DNA of 6,198 nucleotides, taken from the NCBI GenBank assembly GCA_007126415.1, contig SLBH01000335.1:1-6198 (forward strand), read 5' to 3'. The position numbers and the translations under genes were made by a program. This document shows positions 1 to 6,198 of the stretch, one piece after another. Position 1 is the stretch's first letter. Each line of letters starts with the position of its first letter. The stretch comes from Spirochaetales bacterium (lineage in GTDB: Bacteria; Spirochaetota; Spirochaetia; DSM-27196; SLAA01). Under the pieces are notes generated by a model. The model had not been told where the DNA came from. It saw only the letters and a program-made list of their open reading frames with translations, and did no database searches.

Positions 1-1
1 A

Positions 2-2815
2 GACGCCTGGCAACGGTTACGCACCCCGCGCACCGGGATCACGATACCCGAGACCCTACGGTGGGCCGGGAGCAGCGACGCCGGCGGCACCGTCGCCGAC
101 GGGCGATACACGTTACAGATCGAGGCCTGGGACGAGCACGAGAACCGCAGCGTCACCGAAGAGAAGATCGTTTACGTAGATACCGAGCCACCGCAACTCG
201 CACTCGAAACACCGGAACGCGACCAGCGCGTATTTCGGCTCGCCGAGGACGGCGAGAACTACGAGTTCACGATCGAGCAGAGCGGTAGCAGCGAGGACCT
301 CTGGGAGGCGCGCTTCGAGAACGCGTCCGGCGATACGGTGCGGTCCTTCACGTGGTCAAACAACGCGCCCGAGACCGTGGTGTGGGAGGCGCGCGACGAT
401 GACGGCGAGCTGGTGCCCGACGGCGTATACTCGTACCATATCGAGAGTACCGACCGCGCCGGAAATACTACCAGTGCCGGCGTCGACTCAATCATCCTCA
501 ACACCGCTCCGACTCCGGCGTCGTTGACGATTGATCACGCCCATTTCTCACCGAACGACAACGGACGCCGCGACACCGTTACGATTCGGCTCGACCTACC
601 GGTCCGTACCGCCTTGGAACGGTGGGAGCTCGAAATAGAAAACGAAGCAGGAACGGTTGTTCGGAGTTTTGAAGGCACCGGCGACGTGCCCGGCGAGCTC
701 GTGTTCTACGGGCGCAACGATCGCGGCGAGCTCCTGCCGGAGGGCCGATACGTTGCAACGCTTACCGCCGAGTACCGCAACGGGCACAAGCCGAGCGCCC
801 GCACCCCGGCCATGACGCTGGATCTCACACCGCCGGACGCCTCGGTCAGAACCGATACCCCGGTGTTTTCGCCCGACGGCGACGGCGTGCTCGACAGCGC
901 GATCTTCTTCCAGGATACCTCGCGCGAGGAGCTCTGGACCGGACGCATTCTCGACGAAGACGGTGAAACGCTCCGGACGCAGACCTGGCGAGAAACCGCG
1001 CCGTTGCGCTTTGAGTGGAACGGGCGCGCCGATACCGGCGAGCTCGCCCCCGACGGGCTGTACTACTACGAGCTGGAATCGATAGACCGCGCCGGAAACC
1101 ACGGCGTTTCCAACCGAGTAGAGGTACGTCTCGACACCGCCGAAACGCCGGTATTGCTCACCGCCGAGTACGACGCGTTCTCGCCGAATGCCAACGGCGT
1201 GCGCGACACCATCGAGTTGTTCCCAAAACTCGAGCGCAACGCCGATATGGTGCGCTACGATCTCGAGATCGTGGACGCAACCGATGAAACCGTCCTGCGT
1301 CGCTTCAGCGGCGAGGAGAGTATGTCGGAGCGCTACCGCTGGGACGGTCGTGACCGCGACGGGCGGGTTGTTGCCGACGGTAGCTACAAAGCGCGGCTCG
1401 AGATTCTCTACACCAACGGCAACCTCGAGGAAGCCTTTACCGATCCGTTTGAGCTCGACACGGTCTACCCGGAGGCTGAGGTCGCCATTCCCGATAAGCT
1501 GTTCTCGCCCGACGGCGACGGTTACAAAGATAGTATCGCGATTGAGCAGAGCTCCGACACCGAGGAGATCTGGGAAGGTCGTATAGAGAATCCGGAAGGC
1601 GAGACCGTGCGGACCTACTACTGGAACGAGCAACTTCAGAGCTTTGAGTGGGACGGCACCGATGACGAAGGAAACCTCCTGCCGGACGGGCGCTATCGCT
1701 ACATCGTCGAGACTACCGACCGCGCCGGCAACCGCACCGAGGTAGCGCTCGACGGAATCGAGATCGACACACGCCCGACGCCGATCTTCGTCACGGCCGA
1801 GTACTCGGGCTTCTCGCCGAACGAGAACGGCTTTCGCGACACGATCGAGTTCAACACCTTCACGAACCTCACCGAGGGCGTGAAGGACTGGAGCCTTACG
1901 GTACGTCACGAGACCGAAGGCGAGGTGAAGACCTTTGAAGGTAGCGAGCTCGCCGACAGCGACGCGTTTGTCTGGGACGGCGTGGCCGAGGACGGCGAGG
2001 TCTACGAAGGCTGGTACCGCGTTGAGTACCGCGTTGTATACCACAAAGGCAACCGGCCCGAGGCCGAGACCTCGCGCTTTCTGCTCGACCGCAGCCCCCC
2101 GGAGGTGGCTGTCGACCTCACCCCGGTACCATTCTCGCCCGACGCCGACGGCGTGGACGACGAGCTGTTCATCTCGATCGATGTCGACAACCTTAGCGAG
2201 ATTGCGTACTGGCAGTTCGACATTCTCGACCGCAACCGCAACTTCTTCAACGAGTTTTCAGGCCGCGGAACGCCGCCCGACGAGCTGATCTGGGACGGGC
2301 GCGCAATAGACGGCGACCTGGTGATATCCGCCGAGGACTATCCGTACGAGCTCGAGGTGGTGGACGTGCTCGGCAATCGCACAACGATTGAAGGCGTTAT
2401 TCCGATCGACATTCTCGTGATTCAGGACGGTGACCGCTATCGCGTCGCGATCGCGAACATAACCTTCGGCCCCGACAGTCCCGAGCTCGTGATAGACGAC
2501 ACCGACGAGCAGGGCGTACGCAATCTCGCGATTCTCGAGCGGCTGGTCGAGATCTTTGAGCGCTACCGGGACTACGAGATACAGATAGAAGGCCACGCGG
2601 TTAACGTCACCGGTACCGATCGCGAAGAAGAGGAGGAGCTGCAGCCGTTATCGTTGGCGCGCGCCGAGACGGTGAAGGAGGCGCTGGTAGAACGCGGACT
2701 CAGAGGCGACCGGTTCACAACGGTGGGCCGCGGAGGTACCGTACCGCTGGTTCCTCACGACGACCTCGAAGAGCGCTGGAAAAACCGGCGCGTGGAGTTT
2801 ATACTGGACCGCTGA
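2..2815 (+). CDS. FlgD-Ig-like repeat protein with C-terminal OmpA-like domain (5' partial)
   Basis: The frame is open from the first complete codon at base 2 to TGA 2813-2815, giving 937 visible residues; the start lies upstream, so any signal peptide cannot be seen. The internal GTG at 338 is not a credible start, because the repeat pattern continues before it. Visible residues about 1-805 are beta-sandwich modules with FlgD-Ig-like signatures (W-D/N-G, then DG-x-Y, then D-R-A-G-N) and FSP-D/N-x-D/N-G-x-x-D loops. Residues about 818-937 form an OmpA-like domain ending in NRRVEFILDR. The protein is strongly acidic. Family knowledge suggests an exported protein that attaches to peptidoglycan through the OmpA domain, with the modules as an extended, possibly cation-stabilised stalk or binding surface; that role is inferred. 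It overlaps mltG by one base, so it is probably co-transcribed with it. Domain assignment is fairly sure; the precise function is unknown. Confidence 0.9.
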   Translation, partial: DAWQRLRTPRTGITIPETLRWAGSSDAGGTVADGRYTLQIEAWDEHENRSVTEEKIVYVDTEPPQLALETPERDQRVFRLAEDGENYEFTIEQSGSSEDLWEARFENASGDTVRSFTWSNNAPETVVWEARDDDGELVPDGVYSYHIESTDRAGNTTSAGVDSIILNTAPTPASLTIDHAHFSPNDNGRRDTVTIRLDLPVRTALERWELEIENEAGTVVRSFEGTGDVPGELVFYGRNDRGELLPEGRYVATLTAEYRNGHKPSARTPAMTLDLTPPDASVRTDTPVFSPDGDGVLDSAIFFQDTSREELWTGRILDEDGETLRTQTWRETAPLRFEWNGRADTGELAPDGLYYYELESIDRAGNHGVSNRVEVRLDTAETPVLLTAEYDAFSPNANGVRDTIELFPKLERNADMVRYDLEIVDATDETVLRRFSGEESMSERYRWDGRDRDGRVVADGSYKARLEILYTNGNLEEAFTDPFELDTVYPEAEVAIPDKLFSPDGDGYKDSIAIEQSSDTEEIWEGRIENPEGETVRTYYWNEQLQSFEWDGTDDEGNLLPDGRYRYIVETTDRAGNRTEVALDGIEIDTRPTPIFVTAEYSGFSPNENGFRDTIEFNTFTNLTEGVKDWSLTVRHETEGEVKTFEGSELADSDAFVWDGVAEDGEVYEGWYRVEYRVVYHKGNRPEAETSRFLLDRSPPEVAVDLTPVPFSPDADGVDDELFISIDVDNLSEIAYWQFDILDRNRNFFNEFSGRGTPPDELIWDGRAIDGDLVISAEDYPYELEVVDVLGNRTTIEGVIPIDILVIQDGDRYRVAIANITFGPDSPELVIDDTDEQGVRNLAILERLVEIFERYRDYEIQIEGHAVNVTGTDREEEEELQPLSLARAETVKEALVERGLRGDRFTTVGRGGTVPLVPHDDLEERWKNRRVEFILDR
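233..2440 (+). repeat. Coding repeat array: alternating two-type beta-sandwich modules
   Basis: The module-start phenylalanine codons lie at 233, 545, 866, 1178, 1502, 1811 and 2132, with spacings of 312, 321, 312, 324, 309 and 321 bases (103-108 residues). Modules alternate. Type A (545, 1178, 1811) starts FSPN-x-N-G-x-R-D-T and has a Y/H-x-N/K-G-N/H segment near its end. Type B (866, 1502) starts FSPDGDG-x-x-D-S, has an E-L/I-W segment and ends in DRAGN. The module at 233 is B-like downstream but has lost the FSPD loop. The module at 2132 starts FSPDADG and ends VLGN before the OmpA domain. Bases 2-190 hold the tail of an earlier module. Type B modules end in DRAGN, encoded by near-identical DNA around 453, 1085 and 1718. 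The pattern suggests duplication of an ancestral A-B pair. FSPDGDG loops resemble acidic cation-binding loops, but binding is inferred. Confidence 0.88.
2453..2812 (+). other. OmpA-like C-terminal (peptidoglycan-associating) domain with altered ligand site
   Basis: This covers visible residues 818-937 of the repeat protein. It opens with a beta strand ending in ITFGPDSPEL. A helix containing LAILERLVEIFERY, strand YEIQIEGHA, helix LSLARAETVKEALVERGL and the closing NRRVEFIL follow, which is the normal order of an OmpA-family domain. The helix arginine (residue 887, codon 2660-2662) that contacts the peptide stem in well-studied OmpA domains is present. The aspartate of the usual GHTDN motif is replaced by valine (GHAVN, residue 867, codon 2600-2602), and a Glu-rich insertion of about five residues follows. 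The fold is confidently recognised; ligand specificity is uncertain. Confidence 0.85.
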
Positions 2816-2817
2816 TG
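2813..2817 (+). promoter_or_regulatory. TGATG stop/start overlap (translational coupling)
   Basis: The repeat-protein stop TGA (2813-2815) shares its A with the mltG ATG (2815-2817). The nearest purine-rich elements are a GGA at 2806-2808 and a GGAG at 2794-2797, the latter too far away for normal use. Ribosomes finishing the upstream gene probably reinitiate here. Confidence 0.65.
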
Positions 2818-3840
2818 AAAGGTATTGTTAAAACAGTGCTATACGTGGGACTGTTCGCGCTGTCGGCGCTGGCCGCCGGCGGCGCGTACCTGTACTATCT
2901 CTCGCTGCCGGTCGACAGTCAAGACGCGGAGCAGGTAGCGTTTCGCATCGATCGCGGCGAGTCGGTAGCGCGCATAGCAACGCGCCTCGAGCAGGCCGGG
3001 CTCCTACGCTCGGTGCTGCCGTTCCGGGCGATCACACGGTTGAGCGGCACCGAGACCCGCATCCAGCGGGGTAACTACGCGCTTGGGCGCGACATGAGCG
3101 CGATGGAGCTGCACGAGCGGCTGATCTCCGGTTCTCAGGTCCTGACGCGCGTCACAATTCCCGAAGGGCGCACCACCTCGCAAATCGCGCGCATTCTCGA
3201 GCGTTCCGAGATAACCGACGCCGATTCGTTTCGGGCGGCAGCCTCCGATCCCGAGCTGCTCGCAGAGCTCGGCGTCCCGGCTGAGAACGCCGAAGGCTAT
3301 CTGTTTCCCGACACCTATCTCTTCCCGGAAGACTACCCGGCCGAGCTCGTGGTGGGCAGTATGGTGCAGGGGTTCTTCCGCACGCTCGACCGGATCGAGC
3401 CCGATCACCGTGAGTTGGCGGCCGAGGAGTTGCACGAGCGGGTCATCCTCGCTTCAATCGTAGAACGCGAGTACATCACCGAGGAGGAAGCACCGCTTAT
3501 CGCTTCGGTGTTCTACAATCGCTTAAACGCCGGTATGCGCCTCGAGTCGTGCGCAACGGTGGTGTACGTGATGACCGAGGAGGAAGGGCTTGCCCATCCC
3601 GACCGTTTGTTCTATCGCGATCTCGAGCGTCAGTCGGAGTACAACACCTATCTGAACTCCGGACTCCCTCCGGGCCCAATCGCCACCCCGGGAGCGATTG
3701 CGCTTGATGCCGCCTTTAATCCGGCCGATAGCGACTACTGGTTCTTCGTGTTGCGCGGCCCCGACGCACGCGAACACCATTTCTCGCGGACTCTTCAAGA
3801 ACACAACGAGGCAACCGTCCTCTACCTTCGCACGCCGTGA
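2815..3840 (+). CDS. mltG: Endolytic murein transglycosylase MltG (YceG family)
   Basis: This 341-residue protein cleaves nascent glycan strands at the inner membrane, releasing 1,6-anhydro-muramyl ends and limiting glycan chain length. The sequence shows an N-terminal membrane anchor at about residues 4-28 after a short basic start. A LysM-like subdomain at about 40-105 includes FRIDRGESVARIATRLEQAGLL. The catalytic domain has EGYLFPDTY (160-168), the active-site motif ASIVERE (213-219) with Glu217 matching the catalytic Glu of E. coli MltG, VFYNRLNAGMRLES (232-245), YNTYLNSGLPPGPIATPG (276-293) and HFSRTLQEHN (322-331). The length is normal for the family. The DPTV segment seen in E. coli is CATV here (246-249), a variant I believe occurs in other lineages. 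The ATG at 2815 is supported because the membrane anchor follows it directly. The gene sits between the repeat protein and dnaG in the same frame as dnaG. Confidence 0.96.
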   Translation: MKGIVKTVLYVGLFALSALAAGGAYLYYLSLPVDSQDAEQVAFRIDRGESVARIATRLEQAGLLRSVLPFRAITRLSGTETRIQRGNYALGRDMSAMELHERLISGSQVLTRVTIPEGRTTSQIARILERSEITDADSFRAAASDPELLAELGVPAENAEGYLFPDTYLFPEDYPAELVVGSMVQGFFRTLDRIEPDHRELAAEELHERVILASIVEREYITEEEAPLIASVFYNRLNAGMRLESCATVVYVMTEEEGLAHPDRLFYRDLERQSEYNTYLNSGLPPGPIATPGAIALDAAFNPADSDYWFFVLRGPDAREHHFSRTLQEHNEATVLYLRTP

Positions 3841-3846
3841 CCTATG
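3838..3846 (+). promoter_or_regulatory. mltG stop / dnaG start junction, no evident Shine-Dalgarno
   Basis: The mltG TGA (3838-3840) is followed by CCT and then the dnaG ATG (3844-3846), all in one reading frame. The 25 bases upstream of this ATG are pyrimidine-rich and contain no GGAG-like sequence. Initiation at dnaG therefore probably depends on ribosomes terminating on mltG, which would keep primase output low. Confidence 0.55.
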
Positions 3847-5649
3847 CGAATACCCGACAGCTCGATCGAAGAGATCGAACGCAAGATCGACATCGTGCAG
3901 GTCGTCTCGCGGTACGTGCAGTTGCAGCAACGAGGTCAACGCTACCTCGGTCTCTGCCCGTTCCACGCCGAAAAGACGCCGTCATTCTCGGTGAGCCCCG
4001 AACGTAACGCGTTCTATTGCTTCGGCTGTCGTAAGGGTGGCTCGGTCTTCACCTTTCTTATGGAAGTCGACGGGCTCAGCTTTCCCGAAGCGGTAGAGCA
4101 GCTCGCCGAGGAGGCGGGCGTTGTGCTGCCGCACCGCAGCGGTGAGTCCGAGGAGCACGACGAGGCCGCTAAGCGCACCGCCGCACTCAAGGACCTCTAC
4201 CGGCGCGTGGCAGGCAGCTTTCATCACATCCTCGCGAACTCACCGAAGGCTTCCGAGGCTCGCGATTACCTCGAACGCCGCTCGGTTACGCCACAGCTTC
4301 GTGAGCTCTACGGCATCGGGTACGCGCCGGACTCACCGAACTGGCTGTTTCAGTTCTTGCGGGGAAAGGGGTACTCCCCCGAGTTTCTCGCCCAGACCGG
4401 ACTGTTCACGCGCAAGAACCCGCAACGTTCGTTGTTTCAGGGGCGCGTCGTGTTCCCGATTCGGACGCCGCGCGGGGAGGTAGTGGCGTTCGGAGGACGG
4501 TCGATCGACGGTCGCGAGCCGAAATACCTCAACTCGCCGGACTCGCCGTTGTTCTCGAAGCGCGAGCTTCTCTTCGGTCTTGACCTCGCAAAAGACCGCG
4601 CGCGGCGCGAGCGCACCATCTATGTCGTTGAAGGATACACCGATGTGCTCGCCTGCCGCGCCGCCGGCGTTGAGAACGTGGTGGCGCCGCTCGGTACCGC
4701 GCTGACCGAGCACCATACCCGTCTGTTGCAACGCTACAGCGCCACCGTAACGCTGGTGTTCGACAGCGATTCGGCCGGCCTCGAGGCTTCACGGCGCGCT
4801 GCGATGCTGCTCGAAGCAGCCGAGCTCAAGGCGACGGTTTGCGAGTTGCCGGAAAATCGTGATCCGGCCGAGATTTTCGAGGAAAGCGGTAGCAAAGAGT
4901 TGAAAAAAACGCTATCATATACCAAAGATGTATTCGTTTTCCTCGTTTCCCGGGCGCTCCAGCGCGTGGATGTCAGCACTCCGGACGGCAAAGAGTTTGC
5001 CATGAAGGAGGTTTTTCCGTATATTGAGGCTGTAAGGTCCGAGGTGAAACGAGACGCCTGTCTGAAGCAGTTCGCCGATACACTGGGGGTAGACCCTGCC
5101 GCGCTTGTACACGATTTCCAGCGCCGTGGTACACGGCGAGTACAACCCGCGTCCAAGCCTGAGCAGCAGGGGCCGACCGAACTCGTTATCACAACCGATT
5201 TGTTCCTTATGTTGGCGGTCGTCGCAAATCGTGATCAATTCGTCTTGGTTCGCCGTATGCTCGAGATCGAAGATCTGCATGACAACAACGCCGTTGCGCT
5301 TTTTTTGGCGCTGGAGGAGTCGTTCAGGCGTGGCGAACAAGCGTTTGAGCTGCTGATCGAGCGAATCGAGAACCGCGATTTGCGTAGGGTAGTAGTGGAG
5401 AAGCTCGCGTCGGAAGAGTTCGCGCTCAACAAGGAGCGTGCAATCTACGATGCCGTGCTCAGCATTAAAGAGCGCAGTTATCGGCACCGGCAACGAGAGG
5501 TCGAGTCTCGGCTACGACGGCTTAGTTCAGAACCGTCGGCTGCGCATGACACGCAGAAGCAAATCGACGAGTTACTCGAGCAAAAGATGTACCTCGATAA
5601 GGAGCTAAACAAGCTGAAGGTGCTCATCGATGACAGATTTACAGAATGA
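3844..5649 (+). CDS. dnaG: DNA primase DnaG
   Basis: This 601-residue enzyme synthesises RNA primers for lagging-strand and origin replication, working with the replicative helicase. The N-terminal zinc-binding domain (about 1-95) has ligands Cys38, His41, Cys59 and Cys62 in CPFH and CFGC. The catalytic core follows: the RNAP-basic motif RVVFPIRTPRGEVVAFGGR (201-219), the YLNSPDSPLFSK motif (229-240), and the TOPRIM fold with VVEGYTDV (Glu263) and VFDSDSAG (Asp307, Asp309), the metal-binding acids. ENRDPAEIF (337-345) closes the core. Residues about 450-601 are the helical C-terminal helicase-binding domain; 543-597 is charged and could form a coiled hairpin. The length is slightly above E. 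coli DnaG (581). The start is fixed by the canonical opening IPDSSIEEIERKIDIVQVV. The gene follows mltG by three bases and its last 20 bases overlap rpoD. All key residues are intact. Confidence 0.98.
   Translation: MRIPDSSIEEIERKIDIVQVVSRYVQLQQRGQRYLGLCPFHAEKTPSFSVSPERNAFYCFGCRKGGSVFTFLMEVDGLSFPEAVEQLAEEAGVVLPHRSGESEEHDEAAKRTAALKDLYRRVAGSFHHILANSPKASEARDYLERRSVTPQLRELYGIGYAPDSPNWLFQFLRGKGYSPEFLAQTGLFTRKNPQRSLFQGRVVFPIRTPRGEVVAFGGRSIDGREPKYLNSPDSPLFSKRELLFGLDLAKDRARRERTIYVVEGYTDVLACRAAGVENVVAPLGTALTEHHTRLLQRYSATVTLVFDSDSAGLEASRRAAMLLEAAELKATVCELPENRDPAEIFEESGSKELKKTLSYTKDVFVFLVSRALQRVDVSTPDGKEFAMKEVFPYIEAVRSEVKRDACLKQFADTLGVDPAALVHDFQRRGTRRVQPASKPEQQGPTELVITTDLFLMLAVVANRDQFVLVRRMLEIEDLHDNNAVALFLALEESFRRGEQAFELLIERIENRDLRRVVVEKLASEEFALNKERAIYDAVLSIKERSYRHRQREVESRLRRLSSEPSAAHDTQKQIDELLEQKMYLDKELNKLKVLIDDRFTE
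5616..5620 (+). promoter_or_regulatory. Shine-Dalgarno of rpoD inside dnaG
   Basis: GAAGG lies nine bases before ATG 5630, within the dnaG C-terminal codons. It is the clearest ribosome binding site at any junction in the window, and with the sigma 1.1 homology it supports the 5630 start. Confidence 0.6.
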
Positions 5650-6198
5650 TCCCGCGATTCTGAAGCTCATTGATTACGCGAAGAATAGAAAGAACAGCAT
5701 AAGCTATGATGAGGTGAGTGATTTTTTGCCTGATTCAATCGTTAACACCGAAAAGATCGAGGAAGTGATCGGCATTCTCGCGAAGCACGACGTGTCTCTT
5801 GCCGAGGACGGCGCCGCCGAGCCCCCCGAGGAGCTGCCTGCGGAGCGCAAGACCGCCAAGAAGAAGCGTCTCGTGATGGGAGACAAGGACAACCTTGTCG
5901 ACGACCCGATCCGCCTATACCTGCGCGAGATCGGGCGTGAGAATCTGCTGACCGCCGAGCAAGAGGTTGAGCTCTCCAAGAAGATGGAGGAGGGCGAGAC
6001 AATCATCAAGCAGGTGATCAAGAACTCCGGCATGTTGATCCCCGAGATGTACCAGCTCGCGCAACGCGCTTTTTCTCGTAAAGACCCCCGCGAGATGAAT
6101 CTCTCGAAAAAGGAAATTTCGGAGTTTCTCGCCGAGCGCAGGCGGCTGTCACAGTGCTACCGCGACGCGTTGCGCGACTCGGTCTCCGATCTCAAGGC
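5630..6198 (+). CDS. rpoD: RNA polymerase primary sigma factor RpoD (sigma-70), 3' partial
   Basis: The housekeeping sigma factor directs RNA polymerase to most promoters. From ATG 5630, 189 complete codons are visible before the window ends. Residues about 8-55 match sigma region 1.1: the stretch LKLIDYAKNRKNSISYDEV, then SDFLPDSIV and EKIEEVIGIL, parallels the E. coli opening with its LTYAEVNDHLPEDIV segment, which fixes the start. A short acidic then lysine-rich linker (about 56-85) follows. Region 1.2 begins at DDPIRLYLREIG (91-102), a near-universal primary-sigma motif, and continues with LLTAEQEVELSKKMEEGE. Residues from about 130 enter the segment between regions 1.2 and 2 (non-conserved region). 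Regions 2-4 lie outside the window. The gene overlaps the dnaG 3' end by 20 bases in a different frame and has its own Shine-Dalgarno sequence. The dnaG-rpoD order is the classic macromolecular synthesis arrangement. No internal promoter is convincing in the visible part. Confidence 0.96.
   Translation, partial: MTDLQNDPAILKLIDYAKNRKNSISYDEVSDFLPDSIVNTEKIEEVIGILAKHDVSLAEDGAAEPPEELPAERKTAKKKRLVMGDKDNLVDDPIRLYLREIGRENLLTAEQEVELSKKMEEGETIIKQVIKNSGMLIPEMYQLAQRAFSRKDPREMNLSKKEISEFLAERRRLSQCYRDALRDSVSDLK

Noticed and set aside
338..340. GTG as start of the repeat protein
   Set aside because: The frame is open back to base 2 and encodes matching module sequence upstream, so this is an internal valine.
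596..2044. Long antisense open frame (482 codons) opposite the repeat protein
   Set aside because: It lies wholly within the repeat array and reflects its GC-rich Asp/Glu codons (GAC and GAG read as GTC and CTC on the other strand), giving a Val/Leu-rich translation with no recognisable domain.
3550..3564. CATV in place of DPTV in MltG as a catalytic defect
   Set aside because: The catalytic Glu217 and all other motifs are intact, and I believe this substitution is seen in MltG of other lineages.
4903..4909. Run of seven A in dnaG as a frameshift site
   Set aside because: The reading frame splits the run as AAA AAA ACG, which does not fit an X-XXY-YYZ slippery heptamer, and DnaG continues intact.
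4893..4945. AT-rich patch in dnaG with TTGAAA and TATCAT/TATACC, a possible internal promoter for rpoD
   Set aside because: The -35-like TTGAAA (4900-4905) is only 7-12 bases from the -10-like hexamers, far from the usual 16-18, and the patch encodes normal DnaG sequence.
5300..5306. Run of seven T in dnaG as terminator or phase-variable tract
   Set aside because: No clear GC-rich hairpin precedes it, it encodes a hydrophobic helix segment, and phase variation in an essential primase is implausible.
5704..6033. Reverse-strand open frames over the rpoD start
   Set aside because: They are Ser/Arg-rich shadows of a clearly recognisable sigma-70 coding sequence on the + strand.

Overview
The window carries four same-strand (+) genes packed almost without gaps. 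They read as one operon: a cell-surface/periplasmic repeat protein with an OmpA-type C-terminus, then mltG (endolytic murein transglycosylase), dnaG (DNA primase) and the start of rpoD (primary sigma factor). The first gene is cut at its 5' end and rpoD at its 3' end. No RNA genes, mobile elements, CRISPR arrays, terminators or intergenic stretches over 300 bases are visible; essentially every base is coding.

Organism: a Gram-negative-type bacterium with moderately high GC (near 60% by eye). A large FlgD-Ig/OmpA protein and mltG directly ahead of dnaG-rpoD, with an OmpA-like domain that departs from the usual diaminopimelate-binding signature, suggest a free-living spirochaete (Spirochaeta/Treponema relatives). 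This is an inference from gene order and protein style, not from a database search.

Layout: bases 2-2815 encode at least 937 residues. About seven and a half beta-sandwich modules alternate between two types, so that each two-module unit repeats every 210-212 residues, and an OmpA-like peptidoglycan-associating domain follows. mltG (2815-3840) overlaps it by one base and carries an N-terminal membrane anchor and the catalytic Glu motif. dnaG (3844-5649) starts three bases after the mltG stop and shows the complete zinc finger, the RNAP-basic motif and the TOPRIM catalytic residues. rpoD begins at ATG 5630, inside the last 20 bases of dnaG, and runs off the window after 189 codons covering sigma regions 1.1 and 1.2.

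How they fit together: dnaG-rpoD is the conserved core of the macromolecular synthesis operon, which in E. coli is rpsU-dnaG-rpoD. Here two envelope genes sit upstream of it, so peptidoglycan processing, replication priming and housekeeping transcription are probably co-transcribed. The tight junctions (TGATG overlap, 3-base gap, 20-base overlap) point to translational coupling. No wholly new system is apparent. The most unusual parts are the two-type super-repeat of the surface protein, the changed ligand position in its OmpA-like domain, and the gene order itself.
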